Positions 5,810 through 15,078 of a stretch of DNA of 64,000 bases are shown here, piece by piece. A program made the position numbers and the translations under genes. Under the pieces are notes generated by a model. It was not told where the DNA came from and searched no databases. It worked only from the letters and a program-made list of their open reading frames with translations. Source of the stretch: Yeosuana aquiaggeris (GTDB lineage: Bacteria > Bacteroidota > Bacteroidia > Flavobacteriales > Flavobacteriaceae); contig NZ_JBAWKC010000002.1 in NCBI RefSeq assembly GCF_044003965.1, positions 1 to 64,000 on the forward strand. Reading direction: 5' to 3'. Numbering within the stretch: position 1 is the stretch's first letter; every line of letters begins with the position of its first letter.

Positions 5810-8797
5810 TTATTCTATTATTAATTTTTTGGTAGTTTTTCTTATACCATCATTTACATTTAAAATGTACATTCCTGATTGCACATGGTTTAATTGTATT
5901 TCTTGATTAAAATCGCCAACATTTTGGAAAGATTTATTAAAGATGATTCTTCCTCTAATATCAAAAAGGTCTATATTGATACTTCGTTCAAGAGAACCAT
6001 TTAACTGAATAGTAAATGTTCCTTTATTAGGATTTGGAAAGACCTTAAAATTATCAAACCCAAACTCTTCTACAGTTAAGGAAGGTAAAACATTAATGGT
6101 ATAATCTTCAACTTCTCCATCAAAACCAGTTTCACAAGAGCCGGCAGCCGTATCATATTTTGTTGATACACGCATCACTGTATTTCCTAAAACGGCATTG
6201 GCAGGAACTAAAATGGACAATGGAGAATTGGAGGTTACTCCATTGCTTACATTAGTGGCTGTTCCTAAATCATAAGATTCACCAGGATCATTAAAACTAC
6301 AGTTTTGATTCCAGTCAATCCATGCATTGCTCCTTGTTGTAAAATCACCATCGGTATTGACATTAACCGTCAAATTATATGCGTTTGATCTGTTTACATT
6401 TGTAGAAATGGAAGTGTAATCATTATACCCAGATGTCTTGTTTGAAATATTATTAATAGTGTTGAATTGCACTCGCGTTATACTTGTGAGATAAAGGAGA
6501 TTTCCTCCAGAGTTACATAGGCCATTATAAAATGGTAAATTAACTGAAATATTTTTTGTGATTATTGAAGAAGTTCCGGTTACATTAAACACGTAATCTC
6601 CTTCTGTTGTTAAATTAGTAATAGTTAAAGTAAAAGTACCTGAACTGCTTAAATTTGTTGGTGAAAAAACGGCCGTAGCTCCCGAAGGCAATCCTGATGC
6701 ACTAAATACGGTATTATTTGAAAACCCATTAACAGCAACATAATCAAAAGTATAAGTTACTGAAGTAGCACCACATGTTATTGGAGCAAGTGTCTTTTCA
6801 ACAATAAAAAAATCTGGATTTTGAGAAATAGAAAAGTTAAAATCAGAAACATCATAAAAAATATTGTCAATGGCTTCGATGATTATTCTTGCATTTGATG
6901 TGTCAGAAATAGCAGGAACCGTATAGGAGAATGCGCCATCATTAGGAGTATTGCTGGCTATCATTATTGGGAATGTTAAGCCTCCATCTGTTGATAATTT
7001 AATGGAAACATTTTGACAGTTGATAGTAGCGTTAGTTGTTTGTCCAACCACCCAATTAATAGTCACAGTATTTCCTTGTGCCCAGGAAACAGGATTTTGT
7101 AAGGTAAAAGGAGTGACGTCCTCTACAGTAATTACCATAGTATCAAAGCTTGTTTGTCCTCCAATAGCATTTAATGGATTTCTGTCTCTTACGGTCAACG
7201 CCCAGTTTAATGTTCTGGCCACCGTTGAAACAGTTTCCCAGTCACTTCCCAAAGTGGGATTTGTTTGTGTGGTATTGCCAAGTAAAACACTACTAAAACG
7301 GGGAATATATCTATTGGGAGAGGCAGAAGGAAGTAAAGATCTGTTCATAGGGCCTGAAGTTAATTCTGGTCCAAAATTTAGATAATTAGAGACACCACTA
7401 TCCGTTTGTTCCCAACAGTAAGTTAGGTTATCATTTCCATTTGGATCGGTAGCCAAACCTTTTAGAACATAAGCCGTTCCTGGTGGAATATGATAATCAT
7501 TTCCTGCATTGGCACTCGGTGGATTATTGGAAATAATACTGGTGGTCTGGCAAGTTTTTGTAGTGAGGTTTTCTAATATTTGTTTGATGCTATGGTAATG
7601 AAAATAGTCATCACTATGTAATTGTATTTCATCAGAACCACCTGTTCCGGCATAGGCCATAATGGTAGATCCGTTTCCAGGCTCAGAATTGACACCGCTG
7701 CCTTCAACATCAAAAGCCCAAGTGTGATTGCCTCCCATTTGGTGACCTATTTCATGAGTCACAAAATCCAAATCAAAGGAATCACCTTCTGGAATGGCAT
7801 CAGCAGGAGACGTGTAAGCGCTTCCTTTTTGATTATTAACGCAAACACAACCAATACAGCCCGCATTACCACCACCACCACTTGCGGCAAATAAGTGGCC
7901 AATATCATAATTTGGATTGCCAAGTTCTGTGGTTAATGTACTTTGCAATTCGTCGCTCCAAGCGCCGTCAACACCTATGCTAGCATCCGAATAGGGATCT
8001 GTTGAGGCATCAGTATAAATTAATTGTGTGGCGTCAACAAGTTCAAACTTAACAGCCATGTCTGTTTCAAATACTTCATTAACTCGACTTAAGGTGGCGT
8101 TAATTGCTGCTAAAGCACCAGGAACAGTACCACCATGATAGGCTGTATACTCTCCGGTCACTGAAATGGCAATTCTAAATTTCTGTAAAGTTTTATTATT
8201 CGCACCGCCTTCATCAAGCAATATTTTAGAACTTTTTGAATTAAAGGCTTGATTAAAATCTTCAATGGTTTTACATTCAAATGTATCTGTCAAGTTGTTT
8301 TTCGAATCATCATCATATAAAACATAGACATTTGAACTTCTGGAAATGGGTTGCATAAACAAGGTTGGTTTATCACCAATAGTCAGCATGATTTGTACAC
8401 CTTGAGGAGATACGCTCATACGTACTTTAGTGCCGGAATTGTTGACGCTATAACCCACATAAGATTTTATATTTGGATATTTAGCGGCAAGAGATGGAGA
8501 AAACACGGGGTCTTCATAAATTCTGAAAGCTTCTGATTCTCCTTCACTAGCAGGCAGTTCTATAATGGTTTCACTTTGTTTGTTTCCAACGGTTCTTAAA
8601 CTGGCTTTGGAGATTTTTTTATTAAATGAGGCCATTTCAAGTTCAAAAAAATCGACTTTACTTTTATCTAATTTTAACTTAGTTATAAGTTCAGGATTTT
8701 TAGGAGATTCAATTTTTTTCCAAGAATTTTGACCAATTGCCGAAAAGGCAATTAAAAAAATTGTCAATGTGAAAACATAATGTAGTTTTGCTTTCAT
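5810..8797 (-). CDS. Secreted reprolysin-type zinc metalloprotease with T9SS sorting domain
   Basis: A 995-residue exported protease. The signal peptide is MKAKLHYVFTLTIFLIAFSA. The catalytic domain carries the metzincin zinc motif HEIGHQMGGNH (His348, Glu349, His352, His358) in the M12B-like arrangement, preceded by a Cys/Gly-rich loop (GGGGNAGCIGCVC). After about residue 420 come Ig/fibronectin-like beta domains and a GEVEDY domain (GFDGEVEDYTINV, about 895-907). The last 80 residues are a type A sorting domain (FKVFPNPNKGTFTIQ ... KTTKKLIIE) for T9SS export, with presumed cleavage at the cell surface. It probably digests extracellular protein. A non-Met-turn check would be needed to place the subfamily. 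Confidence 0.92.
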   Translation of the reverse strand: MKAKLHYVFTLTIFLIAFSAIGQNSWKKIESPKNPELITKLKLDKSKVDFFELEMASFNKKISKASLRTVGNKQSETIIELPASEGESEAFRIYEDPVFSPSLAAKYPNIKSYVGYSVNNSGTKVRMSVSPQGVQIMLTIGDKPTLFMQPISRSSNVYVLYDDDSKNNLTDTFECKTIEDFNQAFNSKSSKILLDEGGANNKTLQKFRIAISVTGEYTAYHGGTVPGALAAINATLSRVNEVFETDMAVKFELVDATQLIYTDASTDPYSDASIGVDGAWSDELQSTLTTELGNPNYDIGHLFAASGGGGNAGCIGCVCVNNQKGSAYTSPADAIPEGDSFDLDFVTHEIGHQMGGNHTWAFDVEGSGVNSEPGNGSTIMAYAGTGGSDEIQLHSDDYFHYHSIKQILENLTTKTCQTTSIISNNPPSANAGNDYHIPPGTAYVLKGLATDPNGNDNLTYCWEQTDSGVSNYLNFGPELTSGPMNRSLLPSASPNRYIPRFSSVLLGNTTQTNPTLGSDWETVSTVARTLNWALTVRDRNPLNAIGGQTSFDTMVITVEDVTPFTLQNPVSWAQGNTVTINWVVGQTTNATINCQNVSIKLSTDGGLTFPIMIASNTPNDGAFSYTVPAISDTSNARIIIEAIDNIFYDVSDFNFSISQNPDFFIVEKTLAPITCGATSVTYTFDYVAVNGFSNNTVFSASGLPSGATAVFSPTNLSSSGTFTLTITNLTTEGDYVFNVTGTSSIITKNISVNLPFYNGLCNSGGNLLYLTSITRVQFNTINNISNKTSGYNDYTSISTNVNRSNAYNLTVNVNTDGDFTTRSNAWIDWNQNCSFNDPGESYDLGTATNVSNGVTSNSPLSILVPANAVLGNTVMRVSTKYDTAAGSCETGFDGEVEDYTINVLPSLTVEEFGFDNFKVFPNPNKGTFTIQLNGSLERSINIDLFDIRGRIIFNKSFQNVGDFNQEIQLNHVQSGMYILNVNDGIRKTTKKLIIE

Positions 8798-8877
8798 TTA
8801 ATTTTGTTTAGGGCAATTTCAATTAAATAGTTAAAACAAATTTAGCTTTTTTTAGTCAGAATAGCAATGAAGCGTTT

Positions 8878-9810
8878 ATGGGGAATATTAATAGTATAGA
8901 ATCATATCAATCTAATTTTAATACGGTAGTGACAATAGGCACTTTTGATGGCGTTCACATAGGCCATCAAAAAATTATCAAGCGTTTGGTGAACACCGGC
9001 AAAGCCAATAATTTAAAATCGGTTATTCTTACTTTTTTTCCGCATCCAAGAATGGTTTTGCAAAAAGAGGCTAAAATAAAACTTATTAATACCATTGATG
9101 AGCGTACCCATATTATTGATAATCTGGGATTGGATTTTCTGCTTATAAAAAAATTCACCAATGAGTTTTCAAGACTTTCTGCAGAAGATTTTGTGAAACA
9201 GATTTTGGTAGACAAACTTCATGTAAAAAAAGTAATTATTGGTTATGACCATAGATTTGGAAGAAACAGAAATGCTGATATTGAAGATTTAAAGACTTTT
9301 GGAGGACTTTATAATTTTGAGGTTGAGGAAATTTCTGCACAGGATATTGATGATGTTGCGGTGAGTTCTACTAAAATCAGAAAAGCATTAAATGAAGGCA
9401 ACATTGAAACTGCGAACAGGTATTTAGGGTATGATTTTATGTTGACCGGAACCATTATTAAAGGAAAAGGATTGGGTAAACAATTAGGGTTTCCCACGGC
9501 TAATATTCAGATAAAGGAAGACTATAAACTCATCCCTAAACAAGGGTCTTATGTTGTTAGTGCTTTAATTAATAACCAGAAAATCTATGGGATGCTCAAT
9601 ATTGGAATGAACCCAACTGTTAATGGTGAAAAGGAAAGCATTGAAGTGCATTTCTTTAACTTTAATCAAGATCTCTACAATAAAAATATTCAAATTAATT
9701 TGCTGCATCGTCTTCGTGATGAGATTAAATTTAATTCTGTTGAGGCCTTAAAAAAGCAATTATCAAAAGACCAACAAACATCGCTTAATTATATAAAGAG
9801 CAAGCTTTAA
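8878..9810 (+). CDS. ribF: Bifunctional riboflavin kinase / FAD synthetase
   Basis: Converts riboflavin to FMN and then FAD. The 310 residues are full length. The N-terminal nucleotidyltransferase domain has GTFDGVHIGHQKII (about 22-35) and the SSTKIRKAL segment (about 163-171). The C-terminal riboflavin kinase domain begins near GTIIKGKGLGKQLGFPTANI (about 191-210), with the kinase signature in GFPTAN. The ATG at 8878 gives the known N-terminus; a slightly earlier ATG is out of frame. It is divergent from the T9SS protease with an 80-bp gap and lies 75 bp before serS. Each is preceded by its own AT-rich promoter region. Confidence 0.96.
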   Translation: MGNINSIESYQSNFNTVVTIGTFDGVHIGHQKIIKRLVNTGKANNLKSVILTFFPHPRMVLQKEAKIKLINTIDERTHIIDNLGLDFLLIKKFTNEFSRLSAEDFVKQILVDKLHVKKVIIGYDHRFGRNRNADIEDLKTFGGLYNFEVEEISAQDIDDVAVSSTKIRKALNEGNIETANRYLGYDFMLTGTIIKGKGLGKQLGFPTANIQIKEDYKLIPKQGSYVVSALINNQKIYGMLNIGMNPTVNGEKESIEVHFFNFNQDLYNKNIQINLLHRLRDEIKFNSVEALKKQLSKDQQTSLNYIKSKL

Positions 9811-9859
9811 TTAATTCTATTTTACATTAAAAACAAAGCAGAAATTCTTAGTAATTCCC

Positions 9860-9867
9860 TAAATTTG
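9860..9867 (+). promoter_or_regulatory. Candidate -7 box for serS
   Basis: TAAATTTG is an exact match to TAnnTTTG, ending 18 bp before the serS ATG. This would give a short, A-rich leader, which is normal for Bacteroidota. There is no clear -33 TTG. Confidence 0.4.
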
Positions 9868-9885
9868 TGACTTAAATTTTAAAAC

Positions 9886-11157
9886 ATGTTACAAGTACCG
9901 TTTATTAGAGAAAATAAAGATTTGGTAATTGCGGGATTAGCAAAACGAAATTTTGAGGCTAGCAGTTTAATTAATGAAGTTATTTCATTAGATGAAGACC
10001 GAAGACGTATTCAAACTGAACTAGATGGTTTATTAGCGGAGTCAAATACATTATCAAAAGAAATAGGGAACTTGTTTAAATCTGGTGAAACTCAAAAAGC
10101 CAATATTTTAAAAGAAAAAACAGGCCAAATAAAAGAAACTACCAAAGAGCTTAATGAATCTTTAAACCTTAAGATTGAGTCATTAAACCAGTTGTTATAT
10201 AAAATACCCAATATACCAAATAGCCGAGTTCCTTCAGGTAGCTCTGAAGCCGATAACGAAGAGGTTTATAAGGAAGGTACTATTCCTGTTTTGCATACAG
10301 GGGCATTGCCTCATTGGGAATTAGCCAAGAAATATGATATTATCGATTTTGAATTGGGTAATAAAATTACGGGAGCTGGATTTCCTGTCTATAAAGGAAA
10401 GGGAGCAAAACTTCAGCGTGCTTTAATTACTTATTTTCTGGATAAAAACACCGAAGCAGGTTATACAGAATACCAGTTGCCACATCTTGTAAACGAAGCT
10501 TCAGGCTTTGGAACAGGACAATTACCTGATAAAGAAGGTCAAATGTATCATGTTACTGAGGATAATTTATATTTAATTCCAACAGCAGAAGTTCCGGGAA
10601 CCAATATTTTTAGAGATGTATTACTTAATGAAAGTGATTTACCTATTGGAATTACCGGTTATACGCCGTGTTTTAGAAGAGAGGCAGGAAGTTATGGAGC
10701 TCATGTAAGAGGATTAAATAGATTACATCAATTTGATAAAGTGGAAATTTTACGTATTGAGCATCCAAGCAAATCTTATGAAGCTTTAGACGGAATGGTT
10801 AATCATGTAAAGACCATCTTACAGGAACTAAAATTACCTTATAGAATATTGCGTCTTTGCGGAGGTGATTTAGGTTTCACATCGGCCTTAACTTATGATT
10901 TTGAAGTGTTTTCTACAGCTCAGAATAGATGGTTAGAAATATCTTCTGTATCCAATTTTGAAACCTTTCAAGCCAATCGTTTAAAATTGCGTTTTAAAAA
11001 TTCTGAAGGAAAAAATGAATTGGCTCACACGCTGAATGGAAGCTCATTAGCTTTACCAAGAGTGCTTGCGGGAATTTTAGAAAATTACCAAACAGAACAA
11101 GGTATTTTAATTCCGGAAGTATTACAAAAATATACAGGATTTAAGTTAATTGATTAA
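9886..11157 (+). CDS. serS: Serine--tRNA ligase
   Basis: A class II aminoacyl-tRNA synthetase that charges tRNA-Ser and supplies Ser-tRNA for selenocysteine where that is used. The 423 residues match the family. The N-terminal long coiled-coil tRNA arm spans about residues 30-105. Motif 2 is visible as FRREAGSYGAHVRGLNRLHQ (about 263-282), and motif 3 is near the C-terminus in ALPRVLAGILENYQ. The start at MLQVPFIRENKD agrees with family N-termini. It is monocistronic by spacing, being followed by a 176-bp gap and a small peptide gene. Confidence 0.97.
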   Translation: MLQVPFIRENKDLVIAGLAKRNFEASSLINEVISLDEDRRRIQTELDGLLAESNTLSKEIGNLFKSGETQKANILKEKTGQIKETTKELNESLNLKIESLNQLLYKIPNIPNSRVPSGSSEADNEEVYKEGTIPVLHTGALPHWELAKKYDIIDFELGNKITGAGFPVYKGKGAKLQRALITYFLDKNTEAGYTEYQLPHLVNEASGFGTGQLPDKEGQMYHVTEDNLYLIPTAEVPGTNIFRDVLLNESDLPIGITGYTPCFRREAGSYGAHVRGLNRLHQFDKVEILRIEHPSKSYEALDGMVNHVKTILQELKLPYRILRLCGGDLGFTSALTYDFEVFSTAQNRWLEISSVSNFETFQANRLKLRFKNSEGKNELAHTLNGSSLALPRVLAGILENYQTEQGILIPEVLQKYTGFKLID

Positions 11158-11333
11158 TTCCAGTTTTTATTATCAAAAAGTAGTCTTTAGATTACATAAA
11201 AAATCGTACGTTTTAACAATTATCGATTAAGTGATAAAAATTTTGGTCGTTTAACGATTTTTTTAATTTTTTTTTTGAGATTTCATATTTATTTCTGAAG
11301 TTAGCTGCTCCAAATCTAGTTAACCTTTAAACC

Positions 11334-11456
11334 ATGAAAAATCTCAAAAGAATCTTTCTTCTTTTATTACTAGTTTTCTTTGCAAGCAAGGTCTTGTTCT
11401 CAGATTTTGAATTAACAAAATCTGAAAATAAAACCACTGCAGTTGTAAATAAATAG
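11334..11456 (+). CDS. Putative 40-residue exported peptide
   Basis: An ATG-started frame of 40 codons that falls below usual gene-calling size. The product begins MKNLKRIFLLLLLVFFASKV, a positively charged start plus a 12-residue hydrophobic core as in a signal peptide or anchor, and continues LFSDFELTKSENKTTAVVNK. There is no lipobox Cys. The leader is preceded by a long T run and an A-rich segment (CCTTTAAACCATG). It stands alone between serS and a terminator at 11550. If real, it is a secreted or membrane-bound micropeptide of unknown function. The charge pattern and start context support coding; comparison with relatives would decide. Confidence 0.45.
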   Translation: MKNLKRIFLLLLLVFFASKVLFSDFELTKSENKTTAVVNK

Positions 11457-11549
11457 GGATTAATTTCGTTTGAAAAATGTCCCCAATCTAGTAATTATTT
11501 CGTTTTTAAATATTAGCGGAAATTAATAGGTATTTATTTAGGTTGGTAA

Positions 11550-11580
11550 ATGCCCGGATTCTATTCGGGCATTTTTTTTA
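11550..11580 (+). terminator. Rho-independent terminator before the TPR gene
   Basis: The perfect 7-bp GC-rich stem ATGCCCG/CGGGCAT with a 9-nt loop is followed by eight T. It sits 94 bp behind the small peptide gene and 48 bp before the TPR protein start. It also shows that the upstream in-frame ATG at 11550 of the next gene is not the true start. Confidence 0.88.
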
Positions 11581-11627
11581 TAATAATATTTACAAAATCA
11601 ACCCGTCACATTTGTTATCTTTACCTT

Positions 11628-13409
11628 ATGAGGTATATTTTAATAATACTGTTTCTTATAGGTGCAAATGCATTCTCGCAGGATGCGGATATATTTGCAA
11701 AAGACTACTTTGAAAATGGGGAATATGAAAAGGCTTTAATTGAATATCAAAAATTATTTGAGCAATCACCCAATAATATAAATTATATTACCCAAATAGT
11801 GAGTTCTTATCAGCAGCTAGAACAATATGATGAAGCAGAAAAGTTTTTATTAAAACTTATAGAAAAGGTTAATTACGCCGCTTTTTTTGTTGAATTAGGA
11901 TATAATTTTCAATTAAAGAATGATTTGACAATGGCTAATAATTACTACTCAAAAGCCTTGTCAAGTCTTGATATAAATGTTAACAATGTATTTAATGTCT
12001 CGCGCAGTTTTCAAACCCATTCATTATTAAATGAAGCATTGGCAACCTATGAAAAGGCCATGATATTAAAACCTGATTTTAATTTTAAATTACAAATGGC
12101 TCAGATTTATGGTGAGCAGGGTGATGTGGAAAAGATGTTTGTGAGTTACATAGATTTTGTGCAAAATAATCCAGTTGCTTTAAATAATATTAAACGCGCT
12201 ATTAATGATTTTATAAGTGAGGATGCGACAAATGAAAATAATATTTTTCTAAAAAAAATCCTGCTAAAAAAAATGCAGCAAGAGCCTAATATTCTTTGGA
12301 ACAATATGCTTAGTTGGTTATTTATTCAACAAAGAGATTTTGATAAGGCTTTTATTCAGGAAAAGGCCATATTTAACAGACAACCCGAAAGTCTTGATAG
12401 AATAGTTGAATTGGCAAACATTGCAATTAATGAGAATGAAGATGCTGTAGCTAAAGAAATACTGTCATATTTAATTAGCACCGCTCAAGATTTAGAAACT
12501 TTAATTAGTGCAAATGATAGTCTGCTTCAAATAGAAATCAAGGAAAGTTCAAATAAGGATTATGATAAAATTAATGCGAAATTCTTGGCTTTGTTTAATC
12601 AATATGGCACCTTTTCACAAACACTGGATTTGCAAATAGCTTATGCTCATTTTTTAGGGTTCTATTATAATAAAACTTTACAAGCCACCGCTTTTTTAGA
12701 AAATACGCTTGAATTACCTTTAAATGATTTACAAAAAGCGAAGGTTAAGTTAGAGCTAGGTGATATTTATGTTTTACGTGAAGAATTTAATACTGCTTTG
12801 GTGTATTATACCCAGATACAGCGTAGCTTAAAAAACAGCACCATCTCACAAGAAGCACGTTTTAAAGTGGCTAAAACAAGTTATTATAAGGGTGATTTTA
12901 CTTGGGCAGAATCGCAACTTAAAATTTTAAAAGCATCTACTTCACAGTTAATTGCAAATGACGCTTTAGATTTGAAACTTTTGATATCAGATAATAAGTA
13001 CGAAGATTCTCTTCAAGTGGCTCTAAAGTTATATGCAAAGGCAGATTTAATGGCCTTTCAAAATAAAAATGAAGAAGCCATCATGCTGCTGGATACCATA
13101 TTACAAGAACATAAAACAGAAAGTATCGTGCCTCAAGCATTATTCAAACAAGCCCAATTATTTGAAAAGGGGAAGGAATACCAAAGGGCTGAAAGTAATT
13201 ACTCTAACATTTTAATAAATTATAAAGAAGGTATTCTGGTTGACGACGCCACTTTCGCTTTGGCCAATGTATATATGAATTACTTGTCTGACCCAGAAAA
13301 GGCAAAGGCCTTGTATGAAGATATTGTTTTTAATCATGCAGATAGTATTTACTTTATTGAAGCAAGAAAAAGGTACAGAGCTTTACGCGGAGATGCTATA
13401 AACCTATAA
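11628..13409 (+). CDS. Secreted/periplasmic tetratricopeptide-repeat protein
   Basis: The start at 11628 yields the signal peptide MRYILIILFLIGANAFSQ, with cleavage near AFS-QD. The longer frame from 11550 begins inside a terminator stem and is rejected. The mature protein (about 575 residues) is almost wholly helical, with TPR-type repeats from the first (DIFAKDYFENGEYEKALIEY) to the last (EKAKALYEDIVFNHADSIYF). TPR solenoids act as protein-protein scaffolds; the partner is unknown here. The gene is followed within 5 bp by a GNAT gene and then DUF4286, rsmA and mgtE in the same direction, suggesting a long transcription unit. Confidence 0.88.
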   Translation: MRYILIILFLIGANAFSQDADIFAKDYFENGEYEKALIEYQKLFEQSPNNINYITQIVSSYQQLEQYDEAEKFLLKLIEKVNYAAFFVELGYNFQLKNDLTMANNYYSKALSSLDINVNNVFNVSRSFQTHSLLNEALATYEKAMILKPDFNFKLQMAQIYGEQGDVEKMFVSYIDFVQNNPVALNNIKRAINDFISEDATNENNIFLKKILLKKMQQEPNILWNNMLSWLFIQQRDFDKAFIQEKAIFNRQPESLDRIVELANIAINENEDAVAKEILSYLISTAQDLETLISANDSLLQIEIKESSNKDYDKINAKFLALFNQYGTFSQTLDLQIAYAHFLGFYYNKTLQATAFLENTLELPLNDLQKAKVKLELGDIYVLREEFNTALVYYTQIQRSLKNSTISQEARFKVAKTSYYKGDFTWAESQLKILKASTSQLIANDALDLKLLISDNKYEDSLQVALKLYAKADLMAFQNKNEEAIMLLDTILQEHKTESIVPQALFKQAQLFEKGKEYQRAESNYSNILINYKEGILVDDATFALANVYMNYLSDPEKAKALYEDIVFNHADSIYFIEARKRYRALRGDAINL

Positions 13410-13413
13410 TTTT

Positions 13414-13929
13414 ATGAGTATTGCTGAAACCAACCGGCTTATGATATCTGAGTTGTCTCTTGAGGATGCACCGTTTTTTCTAGAGTTAGTGAACACGCCA
13501 AATTGGATAAAATATATAGGAGACAGAAACCTAAAAACTGTAAAAGATGCTGAAGAATATTTGTTGAATGGTACCTTAAAGAGTTACTCAGAATTTGGGT
13601 TTGGATTTTATAAATTACATCATAAGAAAGAAAATAAAGCCATAGGTACTTGTGGATTAATAAAGAGAGAACAATTAGAAGAAGTCGATTTGGGTTTTGC
13701 TTTTTTACCTGAATTTGAAGGGAAAGGCTTTGGTTATGAAGCTTCATTAGCTATTGTAGCGCTGGCCAAGAAGCGCTTTCATTTGAAGAATTTATTAGCA
13801 ATTACTTTACCAACTAATGGTAATTCAATTAAACTTTTAGAAAAACTAGGATTTATCTATCAAAAAAGAATAAAACCTTTTGATGATGATAAAGAACTCC
13901 TGTTATTTGCAAAACAATTAGATTCGTAA
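13414..13929 (+). CDS. GNAT family N-acetyltransferase (RimJ/RimL-like)
   Basis: 171 residues with the acetyltransferase core. The N-terminal MSIAETNRLMISELSLEDAP is typical of the Acetyltransf_3/RimJ-like group (TxRLxLRxLxxxD). The acetyl-CoA loop region is LGFAFLPEFEGKGFGYEAS (about 89-107), where a Q/R-x-x-G-x-G/A motif is represented by EGKGFGYE. The C-terminal part has NSIKLLEKLGFIYQKR, the usual end of the fold. Substrate unknown: ribosomal-protein N-termini or small amines are possible. It begins 4 bp after the TPR stop, so it is translationally linked to it. Confidence 0.88.
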   Translation: MSIAETNRLMISELSLEDAPFFLELVNTPNWIKYIGDRNLKTVKDAEEYLLNGTLKSYSEFGFGFYKLHHKKENKAIGTCGLIKREQLEEVDLGFAFLPEFEGKGFGYEASLAIVALAKKRFHLKNLLAITLPTNGNSIKLLEKLGFIYQKRIKPFDDDKELLLFAKQLDS

Positions 13930-13942
13930 GATATTCAGAACT

Positions 13943-14263
13943 ATGATAATATATAATGTAACTTCTAACATTGATGAGAGCATTCATCAAAAATGGTTGG
14001 AATGGGTTAAAGAGCATATTCCACAGGTACTGTCTACCGGCTATTTTACTGAGGCAAAACTCACCAAGGTTTTAGTAAAAGAAGATCTAGGAGGTGTTAC
14101 CTATTCTGTTCAATACAGAGCTAAATCAAGAGAAGCTTTAGAAGCTTATTATAAAAATGAAGCGGCTAAATTACGTCAAGATGCTGTAAAACATTTTGGA
14201 GATCGAGTATTATCTTTTAGAACTGAGTTAGAGATAATTGATGAGTATACAGTAAGCTATTAA
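13943..14263 (+). CDS. DUF4286 family protein
   Basis: A 106-residue cytoplasmic protein. The sequence MIIYNVTSNIDESIHQKWLE and the later segment YSVQYRAKSREALEAYY fit the DUF4286 family, which has a ferredoxin-like (ABM-dimer type) pattern of alternating strands and helices. It sits 13 bp behind the GNAT gene and 20 bp before rsmA, an arrangement I associate with flavobacterial genomes. The link to rRNA methylation by context is suggestive only. No catalytic residues are apparent. Confidence 0.8.
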   Translation: MIIYNVTSNIDESIHQKWLEWVKEHIPQVLSTGYFTEAKLTKVLVKEDLGGVTYSVQYRAKSREALEAYYKNEAAKLRQDAVKHFGDRVLSFRTELEIIDEYTVSY

Positions 14264-14283
14264 ATTTATGACCCATCTCATAT

Positions 14284-15057
14284 ATGACTGTTAAAGCCAA
14301 AAAGCATCTAGGACAACATTTTTTAAATGATGAAAGTATTGCAGAAAAAATTGCAGATACACTTGCTTTAAAAGGGTATAAATCAGTTTTAGAAATTGGC
14401 CCTGGAATGGGTGTTTTAACAAAGTATCTTCTTAAAAAAGATATTACTACTTACGTAATTGAAATAGATTCTGAATCAGCAGAATTTTTAAAAGCAAATT
14501 TCCTCAATTTAGCCCCAAGAGTTATAGAAAAGGATTTTTTAAAGTATGATATTAATGAAATATTTAAGGGAGAACCCTTTGCCATTATAGGAAATTTTCC
14601 TTACAATATCTCCACTCAGATTGTATTTAAAATGTTGGAAATGCGCAATCAAATTCCTGAATTTTCGGGTATGTTTCAGAAGGAAGTCGCGCAACGTATT
14701 TGCTCAAAGGAAGGGAGTAAAGTGTATGGAATTTTATCGGTATTAACTCAGGCTTTCTATGATGCTGAATATTTGTTTACGGTATTGCCTTCTGTTTTTA
14801 ATCCACCTCCAAAAGTTGATTCAGGTGTGTTAAGGTTGGTGAGAAAGGAAAATTACAACCTGCCTTGTGATGAAGCTTTATTGTTTAAAGTGGTAAAAAC
14901 TGCTTTTCAACAACGCAGAAAAACACTTCGTAACAGTTTAAAAACCTTCAATTTAAGCGAAAGTTTAAGAGAAGATACTATCTTTGACAAACGCCCTGAG
15001 CAGTTAAGTGTTCAAGAATTTATTTCCTTGACACAACTGATTCAAAAAGACGTTTAA
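14284..15057 (+). CDS. rsmA: 16S rRNA dimethyladenosine transferase
   Basis: Dimethylates the two adjacent adenines in the 3'-terminal loop of 16S rRNA during small-subunit maturation. The 257 residues cover the family. Visible are the N-terminal KAKKHLGQHFLND, SAM-binding motif I in VLEIGPGMGVLTKYLL (about 38-53), the acidic EIDSE turn after it, and the catalytic motif IV NFPYNIS (about 104-110). The C-terminal helical domain has the FQQRRKTLRNSL motif. It is co-directional with and 21 bp before mgtE. Confidence 0.96.
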   Translation: MTVKAKKHLGQHFLNDESIAEKIADTLALKGYKSVLEIGPGMGVLTKYLLKKDITTYVIEIDSESAEFLKANFLNLAPRVIEKDFLKYDINEIFKGEPFAIIGNFPYNISTQIVFKMLEMRNQIPEFSGMFQKEVAQRICSKEGSKVYGILSVLTQAFYDAEYLFTVLPSVFNPPPKVDSGVLRLVRKENYNLPCDEALLFKVVKTAFQQRRKTLRNSLKTFNLSESLREDTIFDKRPEQLSVQEFISLTQLIQKDV

Positions 15058-15078
15058 AATCAAATAAAATTTTTCAAA

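Noticed and set aside
7020..7385. 121-codon plus-strand frame inside the T9SS protease gene
   Set aside because: It is the antisense shadow of a well-supported coding sequence and shows no domain.
11158..11333. Terminator of serS built from distant AAAATCGT/ACGATTTT arms
   Set aside because: Arms are about 50 bp apart with no tight stem; too weak to call.
11550..11627. Upstream start of the TPR gene
   Set aside because: The ATG at 11550 is inside the stem of a rho-independent terminator, and the ATG at 11628 begins a proper signal peptide.
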